The notes under the pieces: generated by a model
The model's input: the letters and a program-made list of their open reading frames with translations, nothing else
Databases searched by the model: none
Told to the model about the DNA's origin: nothing
Shown: positions 25,350-34,267 of the stretch, piece by piece
How positions within the stretch are numbered: the first letter of the stretch is position 1
How the letters are laid out: every line of letters begins with the position of its first letter
Program-made: the position numbers and the translations under genes
Origin: Formivibrio sp.
Lineage (GTDB): Bacteria > Pseudomonadota > Gammaproteobacteria > Burkholderiales > Chitinibacteraceae
Length of the DNA: 44,893 bases
Assembly (NCBI GenBank): GCA_031291275.1
Contig: JARLJJ010000061.1
Span: 1 to 44,893, forward strand
Direction: 5' to 3'

Positions 25350-26039
25350 GTGGAAGTTGCCGTTGCAGGGTCGCAGGATCTTTCCATTATCAATCTGGTA
25401 CTCCATGCCAGTTTGGTTGTTCAGCTGGTTATGCTGCTGCTGTTTTTGGTGTCCTTCCTCTCTTGGTGGCATATTTTCAGCAAGTTTTTCACGATCCGTC
25501 ATGCGTTGCGCAATACCGAAGATTTTGAAGACCACTTCTGGAGCGGTGCCGATCTGAACGGCTTGTATGAAAAGGTCAAACACGATAATGGCGGACAAGG
25601 GATGGAAAAAATTTTCCACGCCGGGTTTGCTGAATTTCTCAAGTTGCGCCAACGCGGCAGTATGGAGCTTTCCAATGTAATGGAAGGAACCCGCCGGGCA
25701 ATGCGCGCGGCTTGCCAGCGTGAGCTGGATCACCTTGATGCGCATACGGCATTCCTCGCGACCGTTGGTTCGGTTTCTCCCTACGTGGGGCTGTTTGGTA
25801 CGGTGTGGGGCATCATGCATGCGTTTCGCGGCTTGGCCAATGTTGGTCAGGCTACGCTGGCTAACGTGGCGCCGGGGATTGCCGAAGCGTTGGTAGCGAC
25901 CGCAATCGGCCTGTTTGCCGCGATTCCCGCAGTGGTGGCCTATAACCATTTTGCCCATGATATCGACAAGCTGGCCAACCGCTTCGATACCTTCATCGAA
26001 GAGTTCTCCAACATTCTGCAGCGTCAGGCTGCGCGCTAA
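25350..26039 (+). CDS. tolQ: Tol-Pal system proton channel subunit TolQ
   Basis: TolQ with TolR forms the inner-membrane proton channel that energises TolA. The 229-residue protein has three membrane segments: the first at about 20-42 (VVQLVMLLLFLVSFLSWW), the second near 130-155 in FLATVGSVSPYVGLFGTVWGIMHAF, and the third near 175-195 (GIAEALVATAIGLFAAIPAVVAYN). The intervening cytoplasmic loop carries RRAMRAACQRELDHLD. The start is GTG 25350 behind GAGGGAG. tolR begins after 9 bases. Resemblance to MotA/ExbB is expected; the downstream tolA-tolB-pal fixes the assignment as TolQ. Confidence 0.95.
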   Translation: MEVAVAGSQDLSIINLVLHASLVVQLVMLLLFLVSFLSWWHIFSKFFTIRHALRNTEDFEDHFWSGADLNGLYEKVKHDNGGQGMEKIFHAGFAEFLKLRQRGSMELSNVMEGTRRAMRAACQRELDHLDAHTAFLATVGSVSPYVGLFGTVWGIMHAFRGLANVGQATLANVAPGIAEALVATAIGLFAAIPAVVAYNHFAHDIDKLANRFDTFIEEFSNILQRQAAR

Positions 26040-26048
26040 GGGCACATC

Positions 26049-26462
26049 ATGGCCCGCCGCCCTCGCCGCTCAATGAGCCAGATCAACGTCGTTCCGTATA
26101 TCGATGTGATGCTGGTATTACTGGTGATCTTCATGGTTGCTACGCCGATGATGCAGCAAGGCGTGGTGAATCTGCCTACCATGGGCAAATCCGACCAGAT
26201 CAACGCCTCCCCGTTGCGCGTCGAAATCGCTGCCGACGGCTTGCTCAAACTCGTCGATGAAAAAAACAAGGGCGATACCCGCACGCTGGCCGATGCCAAT
26301 GCGCTGGTGGTTGCCGTGCAGGAAAAACTGGCCGCTGAACCGGAGCGCCCGGTCGTGATCGGTGCCGACAAATCGGTGCGTTATGAACTGGTGATGAATG
26401 CCATGGATGCGCTGAAAAAAGCCAATGTCGCCCGGGTCGGCCTGCAGGTGCAAGCCAAATAA
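26049..26462 (+). CDS. tolR: Tol-Pal system protein TolR
   Basis: This 137-residue ExbD/TolR protein has a basic N-terminus (RRPRRSMSQINVVPYIDV). A single membrane helix VMLVLLVIFMVATPMM carries the conserved Asp just at its start (YIDVML), which is the proton-path residue. The periplasmic domain ends VMNAMDALKKANVARVGLQ, typical of the family. It is 9 bases after tolQ and 4 bases before tolA, so it is part of one transcript. Confidence 0.95.
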   Translation: MARRPRRSMSQINVVPYIDVMLVLLVIFMVATPMMQQGVVNLPTMGKSDQINASPLRVEIAADGLLKLVDEKNKGDTRTLADANALVVAVQEKLAAEPERPVVIGADKSVRYELVMNAMDALKKANVARVGLQVQAK

Positions 26463-26466
26463 ACCG

Positions 26467-27357
26467 ATGGAAGCCTTTCACGCCGACCGCCATGTTTTTG
26501 AACGCGACGAGCGCCGTGGGATTTCGTTCCTGCTCGCGTTGGCCATGCATGGCTTGCTGGTGCTGTTTTTGTACCTTTCGGTGAACTGGAGTACCCATCG
26601 GGTTGAAACCGTTTCGGTGGAACTGTGGGGCAGCCCGCCGCCGGCGCCGGTGGTAGAAGCCGCGCCGCAGCCAGAGCCGAAACCCGTGCCCAAGATTGAG
26701 CCAACGCCTCAACCAGAGCCTGTTCCAGTTAAAAAACCGGAGATCGTTGAGCAAAAGGTCAAGCCCAAACCGGTAGAAAAGCCCAAGCCTCAACCAGCTT
26801 CGCCTCCGAAGGCCGAAATCAAGAAACCGGAGCCTAAGCCGGAGCTGAAAATTGAAAAGAAGCCCGAACCGAAAAAAGAAGTGGTCAAAAAATCTGAGCC
26901 CAAGCCCTCGGAATTCGATCAGTTGATGCAAGGCGCACTATCCGATCTCGGTAAAAAATCAGAAATCGCTCGGCCGAATGGAAAACCGGGCGGTATTGGC
27001 ACCAATCCGAAGGCGGTCGCCAATGTGGGTCAGGATGCCGGCGGCGGCGGTCATCCGGGTAATGATTATCTGGGGCAGGTGGTACGCTTGATCAAATCGA
27101 ATCTGGTGTATCCGGACAATAAGCCGGATAGCGCCAAGGCGAAAATCAAGGTGTTTTTGCTGCCGGACGGGACAATTCGCGATGCGCAATTGCTGAAATC
27201 GATTGGCGATCCGGCTTATGCTGAAGCGGCGAGACGCGCGGTGATGACCACGCATACCTTCCCGCCGCAACCGGGTGGCAAGCTTTTTAGCGGGGATATG
27301 CGCGAATGGACGTTGAGTTTCTGCGCCAAGGATAGTGGCGATTGCAGGATTGATTGA
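26467..27357 (+). CDS. tolA: Tol-Pal system protein TolA
   Basis: TolA spans the periplasm and links the TolQR motor to TolB-Pal. The 296-residue product has an N-terminal anchor (FLLALAMHGLLVLFLYLSV, with the conserved Ser/His region). A long Pro/Lys/Glu-rich linker (about residues 55-155) follows, with repeated KPEPKP-type units instead of the Ala-rich helix of E. coli. The compact C-terminal domain is YLGQVVRLIKSNLVYPDN...KIKVFLLPDGTIRDAQLLKSIGDPAYAEAARRAV. ATG 26467 directly follows tolR. The Pro-rich linker makes it look like TonB, but the operon context and IKSNLVYP/ARRAV motifs support TolA. Confidence 0.93.
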   Translation: MEAFHADRHVFERDERRGISFLLALAMHGLLVLFLYLSVNWSTHRVETVSVELWGSPPPAPVVEAAPQPEPKPVPKIEPTPQPEPVPVKKPEIVEQKVKPKPVEKPKPQPASPPKAEIKKPEPKPELKIEKKPEPKKEVVKKSEPKPSEFDQLMQGALSDLGKKSEIARPNGKPGGIGTNPKAVANVGQDAGGGGHPGNDYLGQVVRLIKSNLVYPDNKPDSAKAKIKVFLLPDGTIRDAQLLKSIGDPAYAEAARRAVMTTHTFPPQPGGKLFSGDMREWTLSFCAKDSGDCRID

Positions 27358-27367
27358 GGAATTAGGC

Positions 27368-28654
27368 ATGAATTGGATCAAACGAATTCGTTGCAGTTGT
27401 GTACTGGCGGGCGTGGCCTTGCTGTTGATGGGCCCAGTTCGCGCCGATGTTGCCATTGAAATCGTGGGGGTGGGTAGCCAGCAATACCCGATTGCCATTA
27501 CGCCGCTGCGCGGTGAAGTGGGGCTGACCCAGCCGCTGACCCCGGTCATCAGTAATGACCTGAATCTTTCCGGATTGTTCCGGGTGATCAATGCCGGCGA
27601 TATGTCGCCTGTTCCCTATGCGCCGGCAGAAATCAATCCTCAGGCCTTGACTGGTCGTGGTGCGCAGACCGTGCTGGTGGGTCAGGTCGAACCCGGTGCG
27701 AATGATGTGCGTATCCGCTTCTGGCTGCTGGAAGCGGCCACTCGACGCGAGCTTATTTCCTATGAAATGCACGCTCAACCACAGCAACTGCGCCGCGCCG
27801 CGCACCAGATTGCCGACATGATCTACGAAAAGATTACCGGAGAACCCGGCGCGTTCAATTCGCGCATTGCCTATGTACTCAAAACTGGCTCGCGCTATGA
27901 ACTGCAGGTGGCCGATTCCGATGGCTTTGGCGCACAAACCATCCTTGGGTCCAAAGAGCCGATTCTGTCTCCCAAGTGGTCACCGGATGGAGCCAATCTG
28001 GCTTATGTTTCCTTCGAACGGAAAAAAGCCGTGGTATTTACCCACAATCTGGCCAGTGGTCGGCGCAAGGCCGTCGCGGCATTCAGTGGTAATAATTCCG
28101 CCCCGGCCTGGTCTCCGGATGGTAAAACACTGGCGGTGGCGCTTACCAAAGATGGTGGTACGCAGGTCTATCTGATCAATGCGGAAGGGGGCGCGGCGCG
28201 GCGGTTTACCTTTGTTGGCGATATCAATACCGAACCTTCCTGGACGCCGGATGGGAGTGCGTTGCTGTTTACTTCGGATCGCGGAGGAAGTCCGCAGATT
28301 TATCGTCAGGCGCTGGCTGGGGGCGATGCGGAACGATTGACCTTTAGTGGGGCGTATAATGCTTCGGCAAAGCTGTCTCCCGATGGTCGCATGATTACCT
28401 TCGTGTCCAAAACGACTGGGGGCTACCATATTGCGGTAATGGATATATCCACTCGGCAAATCATGGCGTTGACGGATAGCCCGGATGACGATTCGCCGTC
28501 ATTTTCGCCCAATGGCCGGATGATTTTGTATGAAACGCTGGACGGCCGCCGCCGAACGCTCGCAATAGTTTCAAACGATGGCCGCGTGAAACAGCGTATC
28601 AAGACGGTGTCGGGTGAAGTTCGGCAACCGGCGTGGGGCCCGCTGCTCAAATAA
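27368..28654 (+). CDS. tolB: Tol-Pal system periplasmic beta-propeller protein TolB
   Basis: TolB is the soluble periplasmic partner of Pal and TolA. The 428-residue protein has a signal peptide (VLAGVALLLMGPVRA). An N-terminal alpha/beta domain follows (IAITPLRGE...NDLNLSGLFRVIN). The C-terminal six-bladed propeller has repeated WSPDG units (PKWSPDGANLAYVSFE, PAWSPDGKTLAVAL, PSWTPDGSALLFTSDRGGSPQIY, LSPDGRMITFVS, FSPNGRMILYE). ATG 27368 is 10 bases after tolA. pal follows after 74 bases containing a small hairpin (GCCCA/TGGGC near 28660-28676). Confidence 0.96.
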   Translation: MNWIKRIRCSCVLAGVALLLMGPVRADVAIEIVGVGSQQYPIAITPLRGEVGLTQPLTPVISNDLNLSGLFRVINAGDMSPVPYAPAEINPQALTGRGAQTVLVGQVEPGANDVRIRFWLLEAATRRELISYEMHAQPQQLRRAAHQIADMIYEKITGEPGAFNSRIAYVLKTGSRYELQVADSDGFGAQTILGSKEPILSPKWSPDGANLAYVSFERKKAVVFTHNLASGRRKAVAAFSGNNSAPAWSPDGKTLAVALTKDGGTQVYLINAEGGAARRFTFVGDINTEPSWTPDGSALLFTSDRGGSPQIYRQALAGGDAERLTFSGAYNASAKLSPDGRMITFVSKTTGGYHIAVMDISTRQIMALTDSPDDDSPSFSPNGRMILYETLDGRRRTLAIVSNDGRVKQRIKTVSGEVRQPAWGPLLK

Positions 28655-28728
28655 GCGAAGCCCATATGATTTGGGCCATGAATATGGCTCATGAGTTGTA
28701 CTATTTTATAACCTGCATGGAGTGAATA

Positions 28729-29274
28729 ATGAAGAAGATTGGTCTTAGCCTTTTGGCCTGCGCCTTGCTCGCAGCATGTGCCAGCCAGCAACCTGCCCCG
28801 GTTGTTCAACCGGCCTCCCAGCCGCAAGCTTCGTCCTCGTCGACGGTTGTTGCCCCGAGTGCCCCAGTAGTTGCCGCACCTGGTGCCTACAACCAATTGA
28901 CTGACCCGAATAACATCCTGTCCCAGCGTGAGGTTTACTTCGACTTTGACAAGTACAATGTCAAGGACGAGTACGCTGAATTGGTTAAGGCACATGCAAA
29001 TTACTTGACCTTGACCAATGGCTCACGCGTTTCCCTGCAAGGGCATACCGATGAGCGCGGTACCGCTGAATACAATCTGGCTTTGGGCCAAAAGCGTGCC
29101 GACGCAGTGAAAAAAGCCATGGTGTCGGCTTATGGCGTGGATGCCAAGCAAGTTGAAACCATCAGCTATGGCAAAGAACGCCCGGCTGTCGATGGTCATG
29201 ATGAAGCGGCTTGGGCCAAGAATCGTCGCGTAGAAATTGTTTACCCAGGCGAAGCCAAGTTCCCCACCAAGTAA
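28729..29274 (+). CDS. pal: Peptidoglycan-associated lipoprotein Pal
   Basis: Pal anchors the outer membrane to peptidoglycan and is moved to the septum by the Tol motor. The 181-residue precursor has a lipoprotein signal with lipobox LAAC and lipidated Cys17. A Pro/Ser/Ala-rich tether follows. The OmpA-like domain has VYFDFDKYNV, SLQGHTDERGTAEYNLALGQKRADAVKKAM and WAKNRRVEIVYPG, including the diaminopimelate-binding Asp/Arg residues. ATG 28729 follows TGGAG. A long terminator-like hairpin lies between it and cpoB, so pal can be expressed above the level of the following gene. Confidence 0.96.
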   Translation: MKKIGLSLLACALLAACASQQPAPVVQPASQPQASSSSTVVAPSAPVVAAPGAYNQLTDPNNILSQREVYFDFDKYNVKDEYAELVKAHANYLTLTNGSRVSLQGHTDERGTAEYNLALGQKRADAVKKAMVSAYGVDAKQVETISYGKERPAVDGHDEAAWAKNRRVEIVYPGEAKFPTK

Positions 29275-29293
29275 GTGCTTCGGCATAAAATAG

Positions 29294-29353
29294 GGCTCCT
29301 ACGCATCTCCATGCAGTTTTTAGCGTGCATGGACAGACGTCGGAGCCTTTTTC
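29294..29353 (+). terminator. Terminator or attenuator after pal
   Basis: GGCTCCTACG (29294-29303) pairs with CGTCGGAGCC (29338-29347) with one mismatch. An inner stem CCATGCA/TGCATGG (29309-29315, 29326-29332) stacks on it. TTTTTC follows. It lies 20 bases after the pal stop and 18 before cpoB. Confidence 0.8.
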
Positions 29354-29370
29354 TTGTCAGGAAAATATCC

Positions 29371-30114
29371 ATGAAACGCATTGCTGCCCTCCTTCTTTTT
29401 GTTTTTGCTGCGCAAGCGCATGCGAGTCTTTTTTCGGACGACGAAGCGCGCCAGCAGATTTTTGATTTGCGTGCGCAGGTTCAAGGACAATTGCAAAAGC
29501 AGGATGAACGGTTGTTGCCGCTCGAAGCGGCCAACAAACGGATGCTTGAGCTGCTGAGTCAAATCGACAAGCTCAATGAACAGATTGCGAATCTGCGCGG
29601 CAAGATAGAAGTGCTGCAGTTCAATCAGGACGAAGCGATCAAGCGCCAAAAAGACCTGTATGTGGACCTGGATACGCGCTTGCGCACCATGGAGCAAGCC
29701 AAGGAACAAGCCAAGCTTGATCAGAAAAATGCGCAGCAAGCCGCCGAGAAGAAGCAGCTTGATGATGCGATTGCCTTGGTGAAAGGGGCAAAACACAAAG
29801 ACGGGATTGCCGCACTCAGCAAATTTATCAGCGACAATCCGCAAAGCACCAAACAGGCAGAGGCAACCTATTGGATGGGAGCAGGCTATGCCGCGCTCAA
29901 GGATTACAAATCTGCCAAAAACGCATTTAACACGGTCGTGAGCAAAATGCCTGATGATCCACGTGCCCCGGATGCGCTTCTCGGCCTGGCGTCCATTGCT
30001 GCGGCACAAAAAGACACCAAGACTTCACGGAAATATTTGCTTGGCATCGTGGAGAAATATCCTCAGTCCGAAGCCGCAGCCACGGCTTCACGTGCATTGA
30101 CGACGGCGAACTAA
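29371..30114 (+). CDS. cpoB: Cell division coordinator CpoB (YbgF)
   Basis: CpoB coordinates Tol-driven outer-membrane constriction with PBP1B peptidoglycan synthesis. The 247-residue product has a signal peptide (IAALLLFVFAAQAHA) and an N-terminal trimeric coiled coil (LRAQVQGQLQKQDERLLPLE...ELLSQIDKLNEQIANLRGKIE). A long Gln/Lys linker follows, then three TPR-like repeats (AIALVKGAKHKDGIAALSKFISDNP, ATYWMGAGYAALKDYKSAKNAF, DALLGLASIAAAQKDTKTSRKYL). ATG 29371 is supported by the signal peptide; earlier in-frame codons fall in the terminator. It ends the Tol-Pal block. Confidence 0.93.
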   Translation: MKRIAALLLFVFAAQAHASLFSDDEARQQIFDLRAQVQGQLQKQDERLLPLEAANKRMLELLSQIDKLNEQIANLRGKIEVLQFNQDEAIKRQKDLYVDLDTRLRTMEQAKEQAKLDQKNAQQAAEKKQLDDAIALVKGAKHKDGIAALSKFISDNPQSTKQAEATYWMGAGYAALKDYKSAKNAFNTVVSKMPDDPRAPDALLGLASIAAAQKDTKTSRKYLLGIVEKYPQSEAAATASRALTTAN

Positions 30115-30130
30115 TTTTTTCGTGTTCATG

Positions 30131-30164
30131 CGGCGTCGGTAACACCCGGCGCCGTTTTATTTTT
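30131..30164 (+). terminator. Terminator after cpoB
   Basis: CGGCGTCGG (30131-30139) and CCGGCGCCG (30146-30154) form a 9-bp stem with one G-T pair, followed by TTTTATTTTT. It closes the tol-pal-cpoB transcript before queE. Confidence 0.88.
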
Positions 30165-30195
30165 CCGCCGGACAATTATCTGGTCAGGAGCAACA

Positions 30196-30846
30196 ATGAA
30201 TCGCCCTCAAACGCTGCGCATCAGCGAAATTTTCTATTCCCTGCAAGGTGAAACCAGCCGTATCGGCTTGCCGACGGTGTTTGTTCGCCTGACAGGCTGT
30301 CCGCTGCGCTGCACCTACTGTGACAGCAAATATGCCTATTCCGGCGGTCAAGCGATGGCGGTGGATGCCGTCCTGGCCGAGGTGGCGCAGTACACCCCAA
30401 CGTATGTGTGCGTAACGGGAGGCGAACCCCTGGCGCAGGCGGCAGTGCATGCCCTGCTCGCCCGACTGGCCGATGCCGGTTACTCGGTTAGCCTGGAAAC
30501 CAGCGGTGCCTTGCCGGTCGATGCGGTGGACGAGCGTATTTCACGTATCGTCGATATCAAAACGCCGGGCTCCGGTGAGATGGTGCAAAATCGCTGGGAA
30601 AATCTGTCTTTGCTGAATGCACAGGATGAAATCAAGTTTGTGCTGTGTGATCGGGCGGATTATGAATGGGCACGCGGTGTTTTGCGCGAACGGGGTCTGG
30701 AAAAAATTGCCCCCGTCAGTTTTTCCCCGGTCTGGGAAACCTTGCCACCGGTTGATCTAGCGAACTGGGTGTTGGAAGACCGCTTGCCGGTGCGGGTGCA
30801 GGTGCAGTTACACAAGATTCTATGGGGCGATCGTCCCGGGGTCTAA
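30196..30846 (+). CDS. queE: 7-carboxy-7-deazaguanine synthase (radical SAM)
   Basis: QueE makes 7-carboxy-7-deazaguanine from 6-carboxytetrahydropterin, the radical-SAM step of queuosine synthesis. The 216-residue protein opens with ISEIFYSLQGETSRIGLPTVFVRLTGC. It has the [4Fe-4S] ligands Cys35, Cys39 and Cys42 in CPLRCTYC, followed by the SAM-binding VTGGEPL and VSLETSGA. The C-terminal VQLHKILWGDRPGV is typical. The start ATG 30196 has AGGAG upstream. queC follows after about 160 bases. Confidence 0.95.
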   Translation: MNRPQTLRISEIFYSLQGETSRIGLPTVFVRLTGCPLRCTYCDSKYAYSGGQAMAVDAVLAEVAQYTPTYVCVTGGEPLAQAAVHALLARLADAGYSVSLETSGALPVDAVDERISRIVDIKTPGSGEMVQNRWENLSLLNAQDEIKFVLCDRADYEWARGVLRERGLEKIAPVSFSPVWETLPPVDLANWVLEDRLPVRVQVQLHKILWGDRPGV

Positions 30847-30891
30847 GTGCCAGATGGTGGAGCCTTTGCCACTTGCCGTCCCACAGGAATT

Positions 30892-30920
30892 TGCAGTGTG
30901 CGGGTTTCCCGCAGCCTGCA
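30892..30920. repeat. Hairpin in the queE-queC gap
   Basis: TGCAG, two unpaired bases, TGCGGG, a TTT loop, CCCGCA, two unpaired bases and CTGCA make an 11-bp interrupted hairpin. It has no U-tract, so it is not an ordinary terminator. It lies in the 159-base gap between queE and queC; I do not recognise a preQ1 riboswitch there. Confidence 0.45.
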
Positions 30921-31005
30921 TTGGTGTGCTCTCGCTTGGCTGATACGGCTACAAAAAAATTAAATTTTGCGGCGTTTGCCGAAACTGGATTGATAAGGAT
31001 TTCTC

Positions 31006-31683
31006 ATGAAAAAAGCCGTCATTCTTCTCTCTGGCGGGCTGGATTCAGCCACGTGCCTGGCTATTGCTAAGAGCCAGGGTTACGAGGCGTATTGCCTCTC
31101 CTTCGACTATGGCCAGCGTCACAATGCCGAGTTGGCCGCCGCGGCACGTGTCGCCAAAACCTTGGGTGCAGCGGAGCATCGGGTAGTGAAAATCGACCTA
31201 GCTGCATTTGGGGGCTCGGCATTGACCGATGCGAATATCCCGGTGCCAACGGACGGTGTGCAGGGCAACGTCATTCCCGTTACCTATGTGCCGGCACGCA
31301 ATACGGTTATGTTGTCGTACGCGCTGGCCTGGAGCGAAGTGTTGGGCGCGGATGATATCTTTATCGGGGTGAACGCAGTCGATTATTCCGGCTATCCGGA
31401 TTGCCGACCTGAATTCATCTCGGCATATCAGGTCATGGCGCGCTTGGCGACCAAGGCCGGGGTGGAAGGAGCCTCACTGCACATTCATACGCCGCTGATT
31501 TTTCTGTCCAAGGGTCAGATAATCCAGAAAGGTACGGCGTTGGGTGTGGATTATGGCCAGACCGTCACCTGTTACAAAGCCGATAGCGAAGGCCGGGCCT
31601 GCGGCGAATGCGATGCCTGTCGTCTGCGTCGAGCCGGATTCGAGGCCGCGGGCGTGACCGATCCGACGCGTTATGCGCGCTGA
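31006..31683 (+). CDS. queC: 7-cyano-7-deazaguanine (preQ0) synthase
   Basis: QueC converts the QueE product to preQ0 using ATP and ammonia. The 225-residue protein has the PP-loop [14 protein letters not shown] at the N-terminus and [14 protein letters not shown], then [19 protein letters not shown] and [20 protein letters not shown]. The zinc-binding cysteines are in the C-terminal [30 protein letters not shown] 31006 follows AAGGA. It is convergent with the exporter pair and only one base separates the stops. Confidence 0.96.
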   Translation: MKKAVILLSGGLDSATCLAIAKSQGYEAYCLSFDYGQRHNAELAAAARVAKTLGAAEHRVVKIDLAAFGGSALTDANIPVPTDGVQGNVIPVTYVPARNTVMLSYALAWSEVLGADDIFIGVNAVDYSGYPDCRPEFISAYQVMARLATKAGVEGASLHIHTPLIFLSKGQIIQKGTALGVDYGQTVTCYKADSEGRACGECDACRLRRAGFEAAGVTDPTRYAR

Positions 31684-31684
31684 T

Positions 31685-32152
31685 TCAATCGCGACGGGGA
31701 GGTAAAAATAGAATGGGTGCGGCGATACCAAATGCCAGCGCCAACAGAATCATGCTGGCCTTGACCGCATTGATGCTGGCATCGGTCAACAACAACTGGG
31801 CGTTTTCTTGAGCTGCGGGCAGCTTCGAGATATTGGCGATGCCAAGCAAACCCTGCACGGCCTTGTACATGAAAGTGCCGGGCACCATCGGGATCGCGGC
31901 GCTAATGGAATAGACGGTGGGAATCATGCGGTGACGCTTGGCCCACCATTCGGCGGCGATGCCGATGACTACACCGCCGAACAAGGTGCCCAGTACGATG
32001 TCGCCACCCAAGACGACCACGGCCTTGCGACAGGCGTGACCGAGCACCGCCAGCGTACAGCAGGCGATCAGCGAGCGTGGCGGGACATTGAACAGCAATG
32101 CGAAACCCAACGCGGCCGGGGCGGCCCAAAGTTCCAGTAACCAGGCATTCAT
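31685..32152 (-). CDS. yjjB: ThrE-family exporter small subunit (YjjB-like)
   Basis: This 155-residue membrane protein corresponds to the C-terminal half of ThrE-type threonine/serine exporters, split off as in E. coli YjjB. Hydrophobic segments include APAALGFALLFNVP, LGTLFGGVVIGIAAEWW and SMILLALAFGIAAPILFL. The conserved PTVYSISAAIPMVPGTFMYKAV pore motif is present. It is encoded 10 bases downstream of the larger subunit on the same strand. The E. coli pair is linked to succinate efflux, whereas ThrE exports threonine; the substrate here is open. Confidence 0.87.
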   Translation of the reverse strand: MNAWLLELWAAPAALGFALLFNVPPRSLIACCTLAVLGHACRKAVVVLGGDIVLGTLFGGVVIGIAAEWWAKRHRMIPTVYSISAAIPMVPGTFMYKAVQGLLGIANISKLPAAQENAQLLLTDASINAVKASMILLALAFGIAAPILFLPPRRD

Positions 32153-32162
32153 CCGCTCATCC

Positions 32163-32927
32163 TCACAAAATGCGCAGGGCCAGACTGACGCCCACCGCGA
32201 TACCGATCACAAAAAGCACCCCCATCATGATCCGCACCATGCCATTGAGATAATTGGCGTGGAACAGGTCCGCCGCCCCGTTGATAAACGGTACGCCAGG
32301 AATCAAAAACAATACCGAAGCAGCCATGGCTTCTTCTTGTGTGTTGGAGTGGGCCAGCTTGAGCAACAGACCGGTGATCAGCATGGCGGTCAGGCTGGAC
32401 GCAAATGCAAACATGAAGGGTACGTAATGGCGACGGTGCAAAAACAGGCGCAGCGCCATGCCGATGCTGCTCCCCAGCGTCGTGCACAGAATGGCCACAG
32501 GATCTCCGCCAAATAGCGCGGCAAAGCCGCCACAAGATACGCCGACCAGTAGCGCGATCAGCCAGTGCGGATAGCGCTGGGGTTGCCGCGCGATATCTTC
32601 AAGTTGGCAGCGTGCGCTTTGGGCATTGAGCTTTTGTTCTTCCACGGCCTCGACGACTTGGGCCACGGCCGTGAGCATGGTGAAATTGGCGCCCATATGC
32701 GGTGCCTTGCGGAAGGCCGTTTCACGCGCACTGCCCTGCTCGATGGTCACGCCGATATTCAGCGAAGATACGACGGTATCTGCACGGCTGGCGCCCAAAG
32801 CGAGCGCCATGCGGCGGATTGTGGCGCTGGTGCGTGCGGTGTCGCCACCAGATTGGTGAACGAGCAGACCTGCAAGCAAGGCCAGTTCGATGATTTCCTG
32901 CAGCGGCGTGGTGCGTGAGGGGGGCAT
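32163..32927 (-). CDS. yjjP: ThrE-family exporter large subunit (YjjP-like)
   Basis: This 254-residue protein matches the N-terminal ThrE domain: LALLAGLLVHQSGGDTARTSATIRRMALALG, then SLNIGVTIEQG, and a cytosolic stretch with AVEEQKL. Membrane segments follow (LIALLVGVSCGGFAALFGGDPVAI, FMFAFASSLTAMLITGLLLKL, MAASVLFLIPGVPFINGAADLFHANYLNGMVRIMMGVLFVIGIAVGVSLAL); the long ones are listed here only as landmarks. ATG 32927 is the natural start. Together with the downstream small gene it reconstitutes a full ThrE-like exporter. The upstream 206 bases separate it from the divergent proB and must hold both promoters. Confidence 0.87.
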   Translation of the reverse strand: MPPSRTTPLQEIIELALLAGLLVHQSGGDTARTSATIRRMALALGASRADTVVSSLNIGVTIEQGSARETAFRKAPHMGANFTMLTAVAQVVEAVEEQKLNAQSARCQLEDIARQPQRYPHWLIALLVGVSCGGFAALFGGDPVAILCTTLGSSIGMALRLFLHRRHYVPFMFAFASSLTAMLITGLLLKLAHSNTQEEAMAASVLFLIPGVPFINGAADLFHANYLNGMVRIMMGVLFVIGIAVGVSLALRIL

Positions 32928-33133
32928 AGGCGTCCATCCGGTAAAACATGATGTTCGGCGCAGCTTAACCGGAGTGTCGGCGGCTGACCAGTGCGTTGTC
33001 GGCGGTCGTTCCGCCAGCTTGACGCCCCCACGCTTTCACTAGGACCAATCCAGCATTGGATTTGACCACGGCATGTGTCGGTCGCGACTGCCTTGCCGTT
33101 ATAATGAGAGCCTGTCAAAGGATCACACACACC

Positions 33134-34255
33134 ATGTCACTCAGCGTTGTTCACGCCGCACACCGAATCGTCGTCAAAGTAGGCTCCAGTCTGGTCACCA
33201 ATGACGGTAAGGGGCTCGACCACCAAGCGTTGTCGCGCTGGGCGCGGGAAATTGCCGAGCTTGCCCGTAACGGCAAACAGGTTGCCTTGGTCTCGTCCGG
33301 TGCCGTGGCTGAAGGAGTGGCACGACTGGGCTGGAAGGAAAAGCCGACAGCGGTACACGAGAAACAGGCAGCCGCTGCGGTTGGGCAGATGGGGTTGTGC
33401 CAAGCGTATGAGTCGGCATTTCGTGCTCATGGCTTGAAAACGGCACAGGTGCTGCTGACCCATGAAGATTTGTCGGACCGCACCCGTTACCTTAATGCCC
33501 GTTCGACCTTGCTGACCTTGCTGAATCTGGGCGTGATTCCGATCATCAATGAAAATGACACGGTGGTCACGGCCGAAATCAAGTTCGGCGACAACGATAC
33601 GCTCGGAGCATTGGTGACCAACCTGATCGAAGGCGATGTGCTGGTGATTCTCACCGACCAGCGTGGACTCTATACGGCCGATCCACGCAAAGATCCGGCC
33701 GCAACCCTGGTTGAAAACGCAGAAGCGGGTAATCCTGAGCTGGAAGACATGGCCGGTGGTGCAGGTTCCAGCGTGGGAACCGGTGGGATGTTGACCAAGA
33801 TTCTGGCGGCCAAGCGGGCGGCACGCAGCGGCGCGGCGACGGTGATTGCCTGCGGCCGCGAAGAAAATGTCCTGGCGCGGCTGGCTGGGGGCGAGTGCAT
33901 TGGCACCCAGCTGCAGGCTAATACCTCACCGTTGGCGGCGAAGAAGCAATGGATCGCCGATCATCTGCAACTCAAAGGCCGCGTGGTGCTCGACAAGGGC
34001 GCGGTACGAGCGGTCCAAGCGCATGGCTCCAGCTTGTTGCCGATTGGTGTCACGGCGGTGGAAGGCGAATTCCTGCGCGGCGACGTGGTCAGTTGCGTTG
34101 ACGAAGCCGGGCTTGAAATCGCACGAGGCCTGGCAAACTACAGTGCGCAGGAAGGCCGGCGCATCCTGAAGTTGCCCACCGGCCAGATTGAAGCGGTGCT
34201 CGGCTATATCGACGAACCGGAACTGATCCATCGCGACAATCTGGTTTTGTTTTGA
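33134..34255 (+). CDS. proB: Glutamate 5-kinase with PUA domain
   Basis: ProB phosphorylates glutamate in the first step of proline synthesis. The 373-residue protein has an amino-acid kinase domain: [88 protein letters not shown], and [22 protein letters not shown]. The last 90 or so residues are a PUA domain ([14 protein letters not shown]...GLANYSAQE). The ATG at 33134 begins the [12 protein letters not shown] strand; the open frame upstream to 33056 is not conserved. A TATAAT at 33100-33105 may be its -10 element. obgE, its common upstream partner, is absent here. Confidence 0.95.
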   Translation: MSLSVVHAAHRIVVKVGSSLVTNDGKGLDHQALSRWAREIAELARNGKQVALVSSGAVAEGVARLGWKEKPTAVHEKQAAAAVGQMGLCQAYESAFRAHGLKTAQVLLTHEDLSDRTRYLNARSTLLTLLNLGVIPIINENDTVVTAEIKFGDNDTLGALVTNLIEGDVLVILTDQRGLYTADPRKDPAATLVENAEAGNPELEDMAGGAGSSVGTGGMLTKILAAKRAARSGAATVIACGREENVLARLAGGECIGTQLQANTSPLAAKKQWIADHLQLKGRVVLDKGAVRAVQAHGSSLLPIGVTAVEGEFLRGDVVSCVDEAGLEIARGLANYSAQEGRRILKLPTGQIEAVLGYIDEPELIHRDNLVLF

Positions 34256-34267
34256 CCTTGCTTGGGC

